Assembly: GCA_000244995.1 (NCBI GenBank)
Contig: CM001438.1
Coordinates: 674,921-738,920, forward strand
DNA: 64,000 bases
Origin: Burkholderiales bacterium JOSHI_001
GTDB taxonomy: Bacteria; Pseudomonadota; Gammaproteobacteria; Burkholderiales; Burkholderiaceae_C
Direction of reading: 5' to 3'
The notes below the pieces were generated by a model. That model did not search any database. It was not told where the DNA came from and saw only the letters and a program-made list of their open reading frames with translations. Shown piece by piece: positions 18,869-30,350 of the stretch (its first letter is position 1; every line of letters begins with the position of its first letter). Made by a program: the position numbers and the translations under genes.

Positions 18869-20044
18869 ATGTACAGATCGCTTGTCATTGGCGTTGCCTT
18901 CGTTGCCTTCTGTGCCACCACCCAGATGGCCCGTTCAGCCGAGGCCCAGCAGATCACGCGCGCGGCCGAGCGAGCGCCGACCTTTGGCGCTGCTGAGAAC
19001 TTCACGGGACGTGTGCGTGTCGATCCACTGTTTGCGCCCAACGAGACCATCAAGGCATCGCTCGCCTACGTGAGCTTCGATCTCGGGGCGCGTTCGGCCT
19101 GGCACACGCACCCCGCGGGGCAGCGCCTGGTGGTGACCGCCGGTGTCGGACTGACGCAGGAATGGGGCAAAACCGCGCAGCTGATTCGCCCCGGCGATGT
19201 GGTCTGGTGTCCGCCTGGCGTCAAACATTGGCACGGTGCGGTGCCACACACCGCCATGACCCATCTGGCGATGGGCGCTTCGATCGATGGCAAGAGCGTC
19301 ACCTGGATGGAGAAGGTGACGGATGCGCAGTACGCAGCGGCCTCTGATGTTGCCGCGCAAGGCGTGCAAGCGCAGGCCGAGATCCAATCACCCGTGAACG
19401 CCGGAACCCTGACTGCTAGGCAGCAGGCGATTCCGCTGATCGCGGCCTTCATGGTTACCAGCGACATGGCCGGTCTCACCGCCAGCCTGAACCAGGGGCT
19501 GGACGCCGGCCTGACGGTCAGCGAGGCGAAGGAGATCCTGGTCCAGCTCTATGCGTATGTCGGTTTCCCGAAGAGCCTCAATGCGCTGGGCGAGTTGCTG
19601 AAGGTCACGGAGGCGCGGAAGCAGCGCGGCATCCAGGACGCGCCGGGCCGCGAGCCCAGCCGCCCTGTGCCGACCGGCGACGAACTGCTCACCGTGGGCA
19701 AGGCCAACCAGACGCGCATCTCGGGTGCGCCGGTGACGGGCCCGGTGATGGACTTCGCGCCGGTCATCAATCAGTTCCTGCAGACCCACCTGTTCGGCGA
19801 CATCTTCGAGCGCGACAACCTCGACTGGCGCAGCCGCGAACTGGCCACCGTCGGCGCGCTGGCCGCGACGCCGGGCGTCGAGGCGCAGTTGCGCTCCCAC
19901 ATGCGGGCCAGCTTGCGCGTGGGCTTGACAGCGGCGCAGTTGCACCAGCTGACACAGGTTCTCGCTGGGCATGGCCAGAAGCAAGCCGCAGAACGCGCGA
20001 CAGATGCGCTGACACAGGCGCTGGCCGCGGCGCAAGGAAGATGA
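18869..20044 (+). CDS. Exported cupin-carboxymuconolactone decarboxylase fusion protein
   Basis: 391 aa. Signal peptide (about 1-26, ending RSAEA). Cupin domain about 60-150 with metal ligands in WHTHPAGQ and PPGVKHWHGA. Then two carboxymuconolactone-decarboxylase/AhpD-like segments (about 185-245 and 300-385), with LDWRSRELATVGALAA in the second. Cupin-CMD fusions occur next to aldo/keto reductases and hydrolases in many Proteobacteria. The reaction is not established. No AhpD CxxC motif is visible, so peroxidase activity is unlikely. AAGGAG lies 6 nt before the ATG. ATGA overlap with the next gene. Confidence 0.85.
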   Translation: MYRSLVIGVAFVAFCATTQMARSAEAQQITRAAERAPTFGAAENFTGRVRVDPLFAPNETIKASLAYVSFDLGARSAWHTHPAGQRLVVTAGVGLTQEWGKTAQLIRPGDVVWCPPGVKHWHGAVPHTAMTHLAMGASIDGKSVTWMEKVTDAQYAAASDVAAQGVQAQAEIQSPVNAGTLTARQQAIPLIAAFMVTSDMAGLTASLNQGLDAGLTVSEAKEILVQLYAYVGFPKSLNALGELLKVTEARKQRGIQDAPGREPSRPVPTGDELLTVGKANQTRISGAPVTGPVMDFAPVINQFLQTHLFGDIFERDNLDWRSRELATVGALAATPGVEAQLRSHMRASLRVGLTAAQLHQLTQVLAGHGQKQAAERATDALTQALAAAQGR

Positions 20045-21135
20045 ACATGAAGCTTGCCAAGACCCTGCTGGGCGCCCTGACGCTGAGCTCACTGATCTCA
20101 CTGACGGCCTGCACGACCCTTCCCGCGGGCTCGATGCGGCCAGGTGGCCCGCTCGTGATCCAGGCGCAGGGCAGCTTCGCGGTCGGCGGAAAGGTGATCA
20201 GCCGGCCCGGCACCTACAACAACAACGCGCCGACGGCCGAAGGACAGAGCCTGCACGGTGACCACCTGTATGCCTTCTACCAGGTGCCGCAGAACCCCAG
20301 GCCCTTGCCCATCGTCATGCTGCATGGCGCGTTCCAGTCCGCGCGAAGTTGGGAAACCACGTCGGACGGTCGTGAGGGCTTTCAGACCCTGTTTCTGCGC
20401 CGAGGCTTTCCGGTCTATCTGGTCGATCAGCCGCGTCGTGGCCGTGCGGGCAACAGCACCGTCGCGGCGACGATCGAGCCCACGCCGCTCGATCAGCTGT
20501 TCTTCGACCAGTTCCGAATCGGCAAGTGGCCCAACTACTTCGACAACGTCCAGTTCGACCGCAAGCCGCAGACGCTGGATCAGTTCTTCCGTTCCGTCAC
20601 CCCGAACACCGGTCCTTTTGACGCCGGTGTGATCTCGGATGCCCTGGCCGCGCTGTTCGACAAGACCGGCCCAGGAATCCTGTTCTCGCATTCGCAGGCC
20701 GGTGGGCCGGGCTGGCTGACGGCCATCAAGAGCCAGAACGTCAAGGGCATCGTGGCACTCGAGCCGGGCAGCGGCTTCATCTTCCCGCAAGTCGAATTGC
20801 CCCCGGCGATGCCCAGCGCCGCCGGCACCCTGACGCCCGAGGCCGTGCCGCTGTCGGATTTTCAGAAGCTCACGCGCCTTCCGATCGTCATCCTCTACGG
20901 CGACAACTTTCCCGCCGAGCCGACCACCGAGCGCGGCCAGGACAACTGGCGCGTGCGGCTCGCCATGGCTCGCCTTTGGGTGGATGCCATCAACAAACAT
21001 GGCGGCGATGCGCGCCTGGTGCATCTTCCCGCGATCGGCATCCGCGGCAACACGCACTTCCTGATGTCGGACTTGAACAACGTCCAGATCGCCGACTTGG
21101 TGGGGAAGTTCTTGGCCGAGAAGAAGCTGGACTGA
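20041..21135 (+). CDS. Lipoprotein alpha/beta hydrolase
   Basis: 364 aa, start ATG at 20041 in a 4-bp overlap with the preceding stop. The leader ends in ISLTAC, a lipobox, so the protein is probably membrane-anchored in the periplasm. Nucleophile elbow HSQAG (within GILFSHSQAGGPGW), oxyanion region MLHGAFQSARSW, acid in ILYGDNFPAEP, and a C-terminal His in GNTHFLM. Likely an esterase. Substrate unknown. Last gene of the group starting at 15737. Confidence 0.82.
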   Translation: MNMKLAKTLLGALTLSSLISLTACTTLPAGSMRPGGPLVIQAQGSFAVGGKVISRPGTYNNNAPTAEGQSLHGDHLYAFYQVPQNPRPLPIVMLHGAFQSARSWETTSDGREGFQTLFLRRGFPVYLVDQPRRGRAGNSTVAATIEPTPLDQLFFDQFRIGKWPNYFDNVQFDRKPQTLDQFFRSVTPNTGPFDAGVISDALAALFDKTGPGILFSHSQAGGPGWLTAIKSQNVKGIVALEPGSGFIFPQVELPPAMPSAAGTLTPEAVPLSDFQKLTRLPIVILYGDNFPAEPTTERGQDNWRVRLAMARLWVDAINKHGGDARLVHLPAIGIRGNTHFLMSDLNNVQIADLVGKFLAEKKLD

Positions 21136-21171
21136 CTTCGATCGTCGCCATGCACGGGAGGGCCGTGGCCA

Positions 21172-22158
21172 TCACTCGATGACGACTTTGGCGTCCTTCA
21201 CCAGCTTCGCGAACTTCTCGGTCTCGCTCTTGATCTGCGCGGCCATCTGCTCGGAACTGTTGCCAATGGGCTCGGCACCGATCTCCGCCATGCGCTTGCG
21301 GAAGTCAGGCGACTGAATCACCTTGACCATCTCCGTGTTCAATCGGGTCAGGACGTCTTTGGGCGTGGCGGCAGGCGCCAGCACGCCGAACCAGGTGCCG
21401 ATGTTGAAGCCCTTCAAGCCGGCCTCTTCCAGCGTCGGTACATCGGGCAGTGCCGATGAGCGCTTGGCGGTAGTCACCGCCAGGGGACGCAGCTTGCTGG
21501 CCTTGATGTGCGGCAACACCGGCGTGATGGTGTCGAACGACATCGTGATCTGCCCCCCCAGCAGATCGGTGGCCAGCGGGCCACTGCCCTTGTAGGGGAT
21601 GTGGGCGAACTCGGTGCCGGTCATGTTCTCGAACTGCGTGCCGATCAGGTGCTGCGCCGTGCCGTTGCCGTTGGAGCCGTAGTTGTGTTTGCCGGGTTGG
21701 GACTTGAGCAGCGCCACCAGCTCGGCCACGTTCTTGACCGGCGTGCTGGCATTCACCACCAGCACGTTGGGCACCAGGGCGATCTCGGTGATCGGCGCCA
21801 GGTCCTTCTGGAAGTCATAGGGCAGCTTCTTGTAGACGCTGGAGGCGATGGTGTGGTGCACGGCGCCGACCAGCAGCGTGTAGCCGTCCGGCTTGCTCTT
21901 GGCCACGTAGTCCGCGCCCAGCGTCGCACCGGCGCCAGGTTTGCTTTCCACGATGACCGGCTGGCCCAGCGACTGCTGCAGCTTTTCGGCCAGCGCGCGG
22001 GCCAGCACGTCGGTGGTGCCGCCAGCCGGGAACGGCACGATCAGGCTGATCGGCTTGGCGGGCCAGGCCTGCGCCATCGCGCTGCCGCTGGCCAGCGTGG
22101 CAGCCATGGCCAGCGCCTGGATGAGGTGACGACGTGTAAGACGGTGGGTGGTGTTCAT
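21172..22158 (-). CDS. Bug/TctC-type tripartite tricarboxylate transporter substrate-binding protein
   Basis: 328 aa periplasmic binding protein. RR-containing leader (LTRRHLIQALAM, cleavage after GSAMA), then the family signature WPAKPISLIVPFPAGGTTDV, and further IVESKPGAGATLGADYVA and HIPYKGSGPLATDLLGGQ. Bug proteins bind carboxylates. No TctA/TctB membrane genes are in the window. An operator-like sequence upstream (22234-22261) is nearly identical to one in front of the tartrate dehydrogenase and LysR genes, which argues that it binds tartrate or a related acid and belongs to that regulon. Confidence 0.92.
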   Translation of the reverse strand: MNTTHRLTRRHLIQALAMAATLASGSAMAQAWPAKPISLIVPFPAGGTTDVLARALAEKLQQSLGQPVIVESKPGAGATLGADYVAKSKPDGYTLLVGAVHHTIASSVYKKLPYDFQKDLAPITEIALVPNVLVVNASTPVKNVAELVALLKSQPGKHNYGSNGNGTAQHLIGTQFENMTGTEFAHIPYKGSGPLATDLLGGQITMSFDTITPVLPHIKASKLRPLAVTTAKRSSALPDVPTLEEAGLKGFNIGTWFGVLAPAATPKDVLTRLNTEMVKVIQSPDFRKRMAEIGAEPIGNSSEQMAAQIKSETEKFAKLVKDAKVVIE

Positions 22159-22233
22159 GCTTGTCTCCTGAGGGGCTTCAATGAGCTTTGGTGGAAGGAA
22201 TGTAGAGTTCGGGACCGACGTTGAATCACTGCG

Positions 22234-22261
22234 AAAGTGAATCCGGCATTAACCTGAATTC
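22234..22261. promoter_or_regulatory. Operator-like sequence shared with the tartrate operon (copy at tctC-like gene)
   Basis: AAAGTGAATCC, four variable bases, then TTAACCTGAAT. The same 11+4+11 arrangement is present at 28948-28973. It lies 76 bp upstream of the binding-protein start. Likely bound by the LysR regulator at 29002. Confidence 0.65.
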
Positions 22262-22267
22262 AAGACT

Positions 22268-24980
<2,713 letters not shown>

Positions 24981-24984
<4 letters not shown>

Positions 24985-26258
24985 GGGGTGGTTCCAGTTG
25001 GAGAGCCGTCGATGACGATGGCTCGAAAGTCGTTCACGTTGGTCAAGGTCGGGCCGGTCACGACCGCGTCGCCCAGCGCCCCGAAGAAGCCGTGACCGTC
25101 GTTGTGGTCGAGGCACTCGCGCGGATTGATGCCCAGCGACCATGCGCGCTGCAGCGTGTCGGGGGCGAGCAGTGCACCGGCGATTTCCTCCTGGCCGTCC
25201 ACGCCGTCGGTGTCGCCGGCCAGTGCGTGCACGCCGGGCTGCCCGTCGAGTGCAACGGCCAGCGACAGCAGGAATTCGACGTTGCGCCCGCCTCGGCCCT
25301 GGCCTCGCAGCGTGACCGTGGTCTCGCCACCGGACAGCAGCACGCAGGGCGTCTTGAAGGGCTGGCCCCTGCGGGCCACCTGCAGGCTGATGCCGGCCAG
25401 CGTCTTCCCGACGTCGCGCGCTTCGCCCTCGATCGCATCGCCGAGGATGTACGGCGTGATGCCGGCGTCTCGTGCCACCGCCGCCGCAGCCTCCAGGGCC
25501 AGTTGCGGCGTGGCGATGAAGTGCGTCTCGATGTCGGGCAGCCGGGGATCCCCGGGCTTCAGCGACTCGCCCTCACCGCTTTCGAGCAACTGAATCGCTC
25601 TGGGCGGCACATCGATGGCGTAGCGACGCAGGATGTCGAGGGCATCGCAACAGTGCGTCGGATCGGCAACCGTCGGCCCGGAGGCGATGTTGATCGGGTC
25701 GTCGCCGGGCACATCGGACAGCAGCAGGTTGACCACCCGTGCCGGATGGCAGGCTGCGGCCAGGCGCCCGCCCTTGATGGCCGACAGATGCCGCCGCACG
25801 CAGTTCATCTCGCCAATGCTCGCGCCGCTGGCCAACAGTGCGCGATTCAGCGCCTGTTCGTCGGCCAGCGTCAGGCCCGGCAGCGGCAAGGGCAGCAGCG
25901 ACGAACCACCGCCCGAGATCAGGCACAGCACGAGGTCGTCGATCGTCAGCCCCGCCACCGTCTGCAGCAGCCTGCGGGCGGCGGTTTCGCCGGCCTCGTC
26001 GGGCACCGGATGGGCGGCTTCCACGATCTCGATGTGGCGGCAGGGCACGGCGTAGCCGTAGCGCGTGACCACCAGTCCCGACAGCGCACCTGGCCAGTGG
26101 TCTTCCACGGCCCTGGCCATCGCGGCCGAGGCCTTGCCGGCACCAATCACCACCAGCCGTCCCTTCGGCGCGGCCGGTAGGTGTCGCGGCACGCAAAGCG
26201 CGGGTTGCGCGGCAGCGATGGCGGAGTCGAACATGCGCCGCAAGAGTGCCGAGGTCAT
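24981..26258 (-). CDS. ttuD: Glycerate 2-kinase, MOFRL family (TtuD, hydroxypyruvate reductase in older naming)
   Basis: 425 aa. DUF4147 domain (VVIGAGKASAAMARAVE, ISGGGSSLLPLP, LLLSDVPGDDP, ASGPTVADPT) followed by the MOFRL domain (LLSGGETTVTLRG, then GRGGRNVEFLLSLA, GDTDGVDG). Phosphorylates D-glycerate to 2-phosphoglycerate, the substrate of the enolase two genes downstream. The start at 26258 (MTSALLRRMF) is preferred to the frame extension to 26315. Preceded by dctA after 43 bp and overlapping pyk by 4 bp. Confidence 0.93.
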
Positions 26259-26301
26259 GGTGGCTGTCTCGATCGAAGCAAAGGTGCGGTCCGCCAGACG
26301 C

Positions 26302-27642
26302 TCAGGCCGCGGCACGGCTCACCGAGATCGGCTGCACATTGCTCGGCGCGTCTTGGCCCTCGTACAACTCGTGCAAATCCTCGGGGTCGGTCTTGCCGTC
26401 CAGCACCTGGTTCAGGCGCTCACGGTCGACCGAGCCGACCCAGCGTGCGATGGCCACTGTGCCCACCGCATTGCCGATCGTGTTGGTGATGGCGCGGGCT
26501 TCGGACATGAAGCGGTCCACGCCGAGCAGCAGCACCATGCCGGCGACGGGGATCTTGCCCATCGACGCCAGCGTCGCCGCCAGCGTGATGAAGCCCGAGC
26601 CGGTGACGCCTGCCGAGCCCTTGGAGGTGAGCAGCAGCACGCCGAGCACGACGAGCTGGTCGGTCAGCGTCAGCGGCGTGTTGGTGGCCTGGGCGATGAA
26701 GATCGCGGCCATCGTGTAGTAGATGCACTGGCCATCGGGGTTGAAGGTCAGCCCGGAGGGCACGACCAGGCCGACCACCGGTTTGGAGACACCGGCGTTC
26801 TCCAGCTTGCGCATCAGTTGTGGCACCACCGATTCCGACGAGCTGGTGCCGAGCACCGTGAACAGTTCGTCCTTGATGTACTTGAGGAACTTCCACAGGC
26901 TGAAGCCCGAGAGCCGCGCGATGCCGCCCAGCACGATGGCCACGAACAGGAAGCAGGTGATGTACATCGTGCCCATCAGCTTGCCCAGCGACACGATCGA
27001 GCCCAGGCCGTACTTGCCGACCGTGAAGGCCATAGCGCCAAAGGCGGCAAGCGGGGCCAGGCGCATGATCATCCCGACGATCGAGAACACGCCGTGGGTG
27101 AAGGCGTCGAGGAAGTCGACCACCGGCTTGCCCTTCGGCCCGATGTGCGACAGCGCCACGCCGAACAGCGTTGCGAAGACGAGGATCTGCAGGATGTCGT
27201 TCTTGGCCAACGCATCGACGATGCTCGTCGGCACCAGGTTCAGCATGAAGTCGACGAAGCCGGTGGGCTTGGCCGCCGTCGCGGTGTAGCCTGCGATGGC
27301 CTTGGTGTCGAGCTGGGTAGCATCGATGTTCATGCCCTCGCCGGGCCGGACCACGTTGACCATGACAAGGCCGAGCACCAGTGCGAAGGTCGACAGGACC
27401 TCGAAGTAGATCAGGGCCCGCACGCCGACGCGTCCGAGCTCCTTCATGTTCTCCATCCGTGCGATGCCGAGCACGACGGTGGCGAAGATGATCGGCGCGA
27501 ACACCATCTTGATCAGCTTGATGAAGATGTCGCCCAGTGGCTTGAGGTCGCTGCCGAGGCCCGGCGCGAAGAAGCCCAGGGCCACGCCGGCGAATACGCC
27601 GATCAGGACCTGGACATAGAGCTTTCCGAAGAAGCGGCGCAT
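26302..27642 (-). CDS. dctA: DctA-type dicarboxylate:cation symporter
   Basis: 446 aa membrane carrier of the DAACS family. [19 protein letters not shown] at the N-terminus, the serine-rich re-entrant motif [54 protein letters not shown] and the [15 protein letters not shown] helix are characteristic. AGGAG lies 6 nt before the ATG at 27642. Inside the tartrate operon it presumably imports tartrate, taking the place of the TtuB carrier of Agrobacterium vitis. Specificity is inferred from context. Confidence 0.93.
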   Translation of the reverse strand: MRRFFGKLYVQVLIGVFAGVALGFFAPGLGSDLKPLGDIFIKLIKMVFAPIIFATVVLGIARMENMKELGRVGVRALIYFEVLSTFALVLGLVMVNVVRPGEGMNIDATQLDTKAIAGYTATAAKPTGFVDFMLNLVPTSIVDALAKNDILQILVFATLFGVALSHIGPKGKPVVDFLDAFTHGVFSIVGMIMRLAPLAAFGAMAFTVGKYGLGSIVSLGKLMGTMYITCFLFVAIVLGGIARLSGFSLWKFLKYIKDELFTVLGTSSSESVVPQLMRKLENAGVSKPVVGLVVPSGLTFNPDGQCIYYTMAAIFIAQATNTPLTLTDQLVVLGVLLLTSKGSAGVTGSGFITLAATLASMGKIPVAGMVLLLGVDRFMSEARAITNTIGNAVGTVAIARWVGSVDRERLNQVLDGKTDPEDLHELYEGQDAPSNVQPISVSRAAA

Positions 27643-27744
27643 GCTTGTCTCCTGGTGGATGTCAGGGCGTGGTTGGCCCACCCGTCAGCGCTTGGCGGCT
27701 GTTTCGGGGATCGGCGCCCGCGGCGCCGGATTGAAGTTGCGAGG

Positions 27745-27782
27745 TCCGGCCCGACGGCCCTCCCGGGGCCGGCCGGGCCGGA
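27745..27782 (-). terminator. Strong intercistronic hairpin between ttuC and dctA
   Basis: TCCGGCCCG-A-CGGCCC pairs with GGGCCG-GC-CGGGCCGGA around a TCCCG loop, 6 bp after the ttuC stop. There is no T run, so it may be an attenuator or mRNA stabiliser rather than a full terminator. Confidence 0.45.
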
Positions 27783-27787
27783 TCGAC

Positions 27788-28876
27788 TTACGCGGCCAAG
27801 CGGCGCGCGCCTGCCGTCAGCAGTTCGCAGACGGCCTGGGTGACCTGGACGGTCGTGGCCTTGCCACCCAGGTCGCCGGTGTGCAGCGCAGGGTTGGCGG
27901 TGACCTGCTCGATGGCGCTCATGACCTGCTTGGCGGCGTCGAACTCGCCCAGGTGCTCCAGCAGCATCACCACCGACCAGAAGGTGCCCACCGGGTTGGC
28001 CAGACCCTTGCCCATGATGTCGAAGGCCGAGCCGTGGATCGGCTCGAACATCGACGGGAAGCGGTGCTCGGGGTCGATGTTGCCGGTCGGGGCGATGCCC
28101 AGGCTGCCGGCCAGTGCCGCCGCCAGATCGCTCAGGATGTCGGCGTGCAGGTTGGTCGCGACGATGGTGTCCAGCGTGGCGGGCTTGTTGATCATGCGAG
28201 CGGTAGACGCGTCGACCAGTTCCTTGTCCCATGTGACGTCCGGGAACTCCTTGGAGATCTGCAGCGCGATCTCGTCCCACATCACCATCGCATGGCGCTG
28301 GGCGTTGCTCTTGGTGATGACGGTCAGCAGCTTGCGGGGACGCGACTGGGCCAGCTTGAAGGCGAAGCGCATGATGCGTTCGACACCGGCGCGGGTCATC
28401 ATCGACACGTCGGTGGCGGCTTCGATCGGGTGGCCCTGGTGCACACGCCCGCCGACACCGGAATACTCGCCCTCGGAGTTCTCGCGCACGATCACCCAGT
28501 TCAGGTCCTCGGGCTTGCATCGCTTCAGCGGCGCGTCGATGCCGGGCAAGATGCGCGTGGGGCGCACGTTGGCGTACTGGTCGAAGCCCTGGCAGATCTT
28601 CAGGCGCAGGCCCCACAGCGTGATGTGGTCGGGGATGTGCGGATCGCCGGCGGAGCCGAAGAGGATGGCGTCCTTGTTGCGGATGGCGTCCAGGCCATCG
28701 GCCGGCATCATCACGCCGTGCTGGCGATAGTAGTCGCCGCCCCAGTCGAAGTTCTCGAACTCGAACCGGAAGCTGCTGCTCGACTTGGCCAGCGCTTCGA
28801 GCACCTGCTGGCCGGCGGGAACGACTTCCTTGCCGATGCCGTCACCGGGGATGGTGGCGATTGCGTAGGTCTTCAT
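27788..28876 (-). CDS. ttuC: Tartrate dehydrogenase/decarboxylase
   Basis: 362 aa, isocitrate/isopropylmalate dehydrogenase superfamily. YAIATIPGDGIGKEVVPA begins the fold, followed by ENFDWGGDYYRQHGVMMP, VIVRENSEGEYSGVGG, the catalytic region TKSNAQRHAMVMWDE, the metal-binding DTIVATNLHADILSD, and FEPIHGSAFDI. This NAD- and Mn-dependent enzyme can oxidise tartrate and also convert it to D-glycerate and CO2, which feeds the kinase encoded downstream. First gene of the operon, divergent from the LysR gene with 125 bp between. Confidence 0.94.
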   Translation of the reverse strand: MKTYAIATIPGDGIGKEVVPAGQQVLEALAKSSSSFRFEFENFDWGGDYYRQHGVMMPADGLDAIRNKDAILFGSAGDPHIPDHITLWGLRLKICQGFDQYANVRPTRILPGIDAPLKRCKPEDLNWVIVRENSEGEYSGVGGRVHQGHPIEAATDVSMMTRAGVERIMRFAFKLAQSRPRKLLTVITKSNAQRHAMVMWDEIALQISKEFPDVTWDKELVDASTARMINKPATLDTIVATNLHADILSDLAAALAGSLGIAPTGNIDPEHRFPSMFEPIHGSAFDIMGKGLANPVGTFWSVVMLLEHLGEFDAAKQVMSAIEQVTANPALHTGDLGGKATTVQVTQAVCELLTAGARRLAA

Positions 28877-28947
28877 GGCTTGTCTCCGTGGGTATGGGTT
28901 GGCGGTGAGGTGACTGTAGGAAATGGACGGCCGGCGCGCGCACGGCT

Positions 28948-28976
28948 AAAGTGAATCCATCGTTAACCTGAATCTC
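28948..28976. promoter_or_regulatory. Operator-like sequence in the ttuC-lysR intergenic region
   Basis: AAAGTGAATCC, ATCG, TTAACCTGAAT, then CTC. Copy of the sequence at 22234-22261. It lies between the divergent promoters of ttuC and the LysR gene. Confidence 0.65.
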
Positions 28977-29001
28977 ACAATTGAGCCCGAATGGAGCCTT
29001 C

Positions 29002-29940
29002 ATGACCAGTGGTTCGACCAGCGGCATCCAGCCCGCCGACCTGGGCTTCTTCTCCGTGCTGGCCAGCGCCGGCAGCCTCAGCGCCGCGGCGCGCGAACTG
29101 GGCATCACGACGCCGGCGGTCAGCAAGCACCTGGCGCTGATGGAGTCGCGGGTGGGGTTGTCGCTGGTGAACCGCACCACCCGGCGCATGAGCCTGACGC
29201 CCGAAGGCGAGCTCTACCTGGAGCACGCTCGTCGCATCCTCGGCGAGATCGACGACATGGAACAGCTGCTCGGTGTGTCCAAGGCCACGCCGAAGGGCCT
29301 GCTGCGCGTGAACGCGACGCTCGGCTTCGGCCGCAGCCACGTGGCGCCGCTGATCTCACGCTTCGTTCGCAAGTACCCGCAGGTCGAGGTGCAGTTGCAG
29401 CTGTCGGTCAATCCACCGGCGCTGACGGAAGACACCTTCGATGTCTGCATCCGATTCGGCGCACCACCCGACGCACGCATCATTGCCAAGTACATCGCAC
29501 CGAACCGACGGCTGCTTTGCGCTGCGCCGGCTTACCTCGCCAGGCACGGCACGCCCAAGGTGCCGAACGATCTGACCAAGCACAACTGCATCGGCATCCG
29601 CCAGGGTGAAGAGGCCTACGGGGTGTGGCGGCTGACCAGCGGCCGGGGAAAGAACGCGACGACGGAAGCGGTCAAGACGCGGGGCAATCTGACGACGAAC
29701 GACGGCGAGATCGCGGTCAGCTGGGCGTTGGACGGACACGGCATCCTGATGCGGGCCGAGTGGGATATCGATAGCTACCTGAAAAACGGCCGGCTGGTGC
29801 AGGTGCTGCCGCAGTTCCACACGCCCGATGCCGACATCCATGCGGTGTACCCGCAGCGCCATCAGCTCGCCGCTCGGGTGCGGGCCTTCGTTGACTTCGT
29901 GGCGTTGTCGCTCAGTCAGCAGACCGTTAGTTCTGCATAA
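29002..29940 (+). CDS. ttuA: LysR-family regulator of the tartrate genes (TtuA-like)
   Basis: 312 aa. N-terminal HTH (FFSVLASAGSLSAAARELGI, TTPAVSKHLALMESRVG) and CrgA-like effector domain (GLLRVNATLGFGRSHVAPLI, DVCIRFGAPPD). ATG at 29002 with GGAG 5 nt upstream is preferred over the TTG at 28981. Divergent from ttuC, with the shared operator-like sequence between them. It should activate ttuC-dctA-ttuD-pyk-eno and the tctC-like gene when tartrate is present. The symbol is given by position and family. Confidence 0.85.
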   Translation: MTSGSTSGIQPADLGFFSVLASAGSLSAAARELGITTPAVSKHLALMESRVGLSLVNRTTRRMSLTPEGELYLEHARRILGEIDDMEQLLGVSKATPKGLLRVNATLGFGRSHVAPLISRFVRKYPQVEVQLQLSVNPPALTEDTFDVCIRFGAPPDARIIAKYIAPNRRLLCAAPAYLARHGTPKVPNDLTKHNCIGIRQGEEAYGVWRLTSGRGKNATTEAVKTRGNLTTNDGEIAVSWALDGHGILMRAEWDIDSYLKNGRLVQVLPQFHTPDADIHAVYPQRHQLAARVRAFVDFVALSLSQQTVSSA

Positions 29941-30350
29941 AGGCTGTGAGAGCCCGTGACGGCCCTTTGGATTGGCTGCGTATGTCGCCTTCTGGCCGGG
30001 CCCAGGCGGACGACCAGCTGGACCCAGCGCCTCCTTCCAGAACCAAGTTGACACTCACCGCGGAACGTTCACGACTGTTTTGCCAGACGCCGTGGTTCAT
30101 CACTTCGCCGCCGTGGTTCGCGTTCACGACACTTCGGCGAACTGTTGCGCAACCGCGTCGCGGCAAGCCCGCGTGAATGCTTGGGTGGTGCTCACGACAC
30201 TATTGGGTCGGAACAGGTGCATCGTCAGCCTTTGACGACGCCCGCGTCAGTCACGTCAGGGATGCCCGCCGTAGCTTCAAGTGCGCGCGTTTCCACAGGG
30301 CCTCGACCCTGAGCAGTCGCCCCATGCTGCAGGAGCAGCCTTATGCCGGA
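29941..30350. other. Non-coding stretch with a dispersed repeat
   Basis: 410 bp between the convergent ttuA-like and diguanylate cyclase genes. It contains copy A of a dispersed repeat (29991-30077). Nothing else is recognised. Confidence 0.55.
29991..30077 (+). repeat. Dispersed repeat, copy A
   Basis: Shares CTGGCCGGG, then GCCTCCTTCCAGAAC, ACACTCACCGCGG and ACGTTCACG-type blocks with 34776-34876. Same orientation. Confidence 0.75.
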
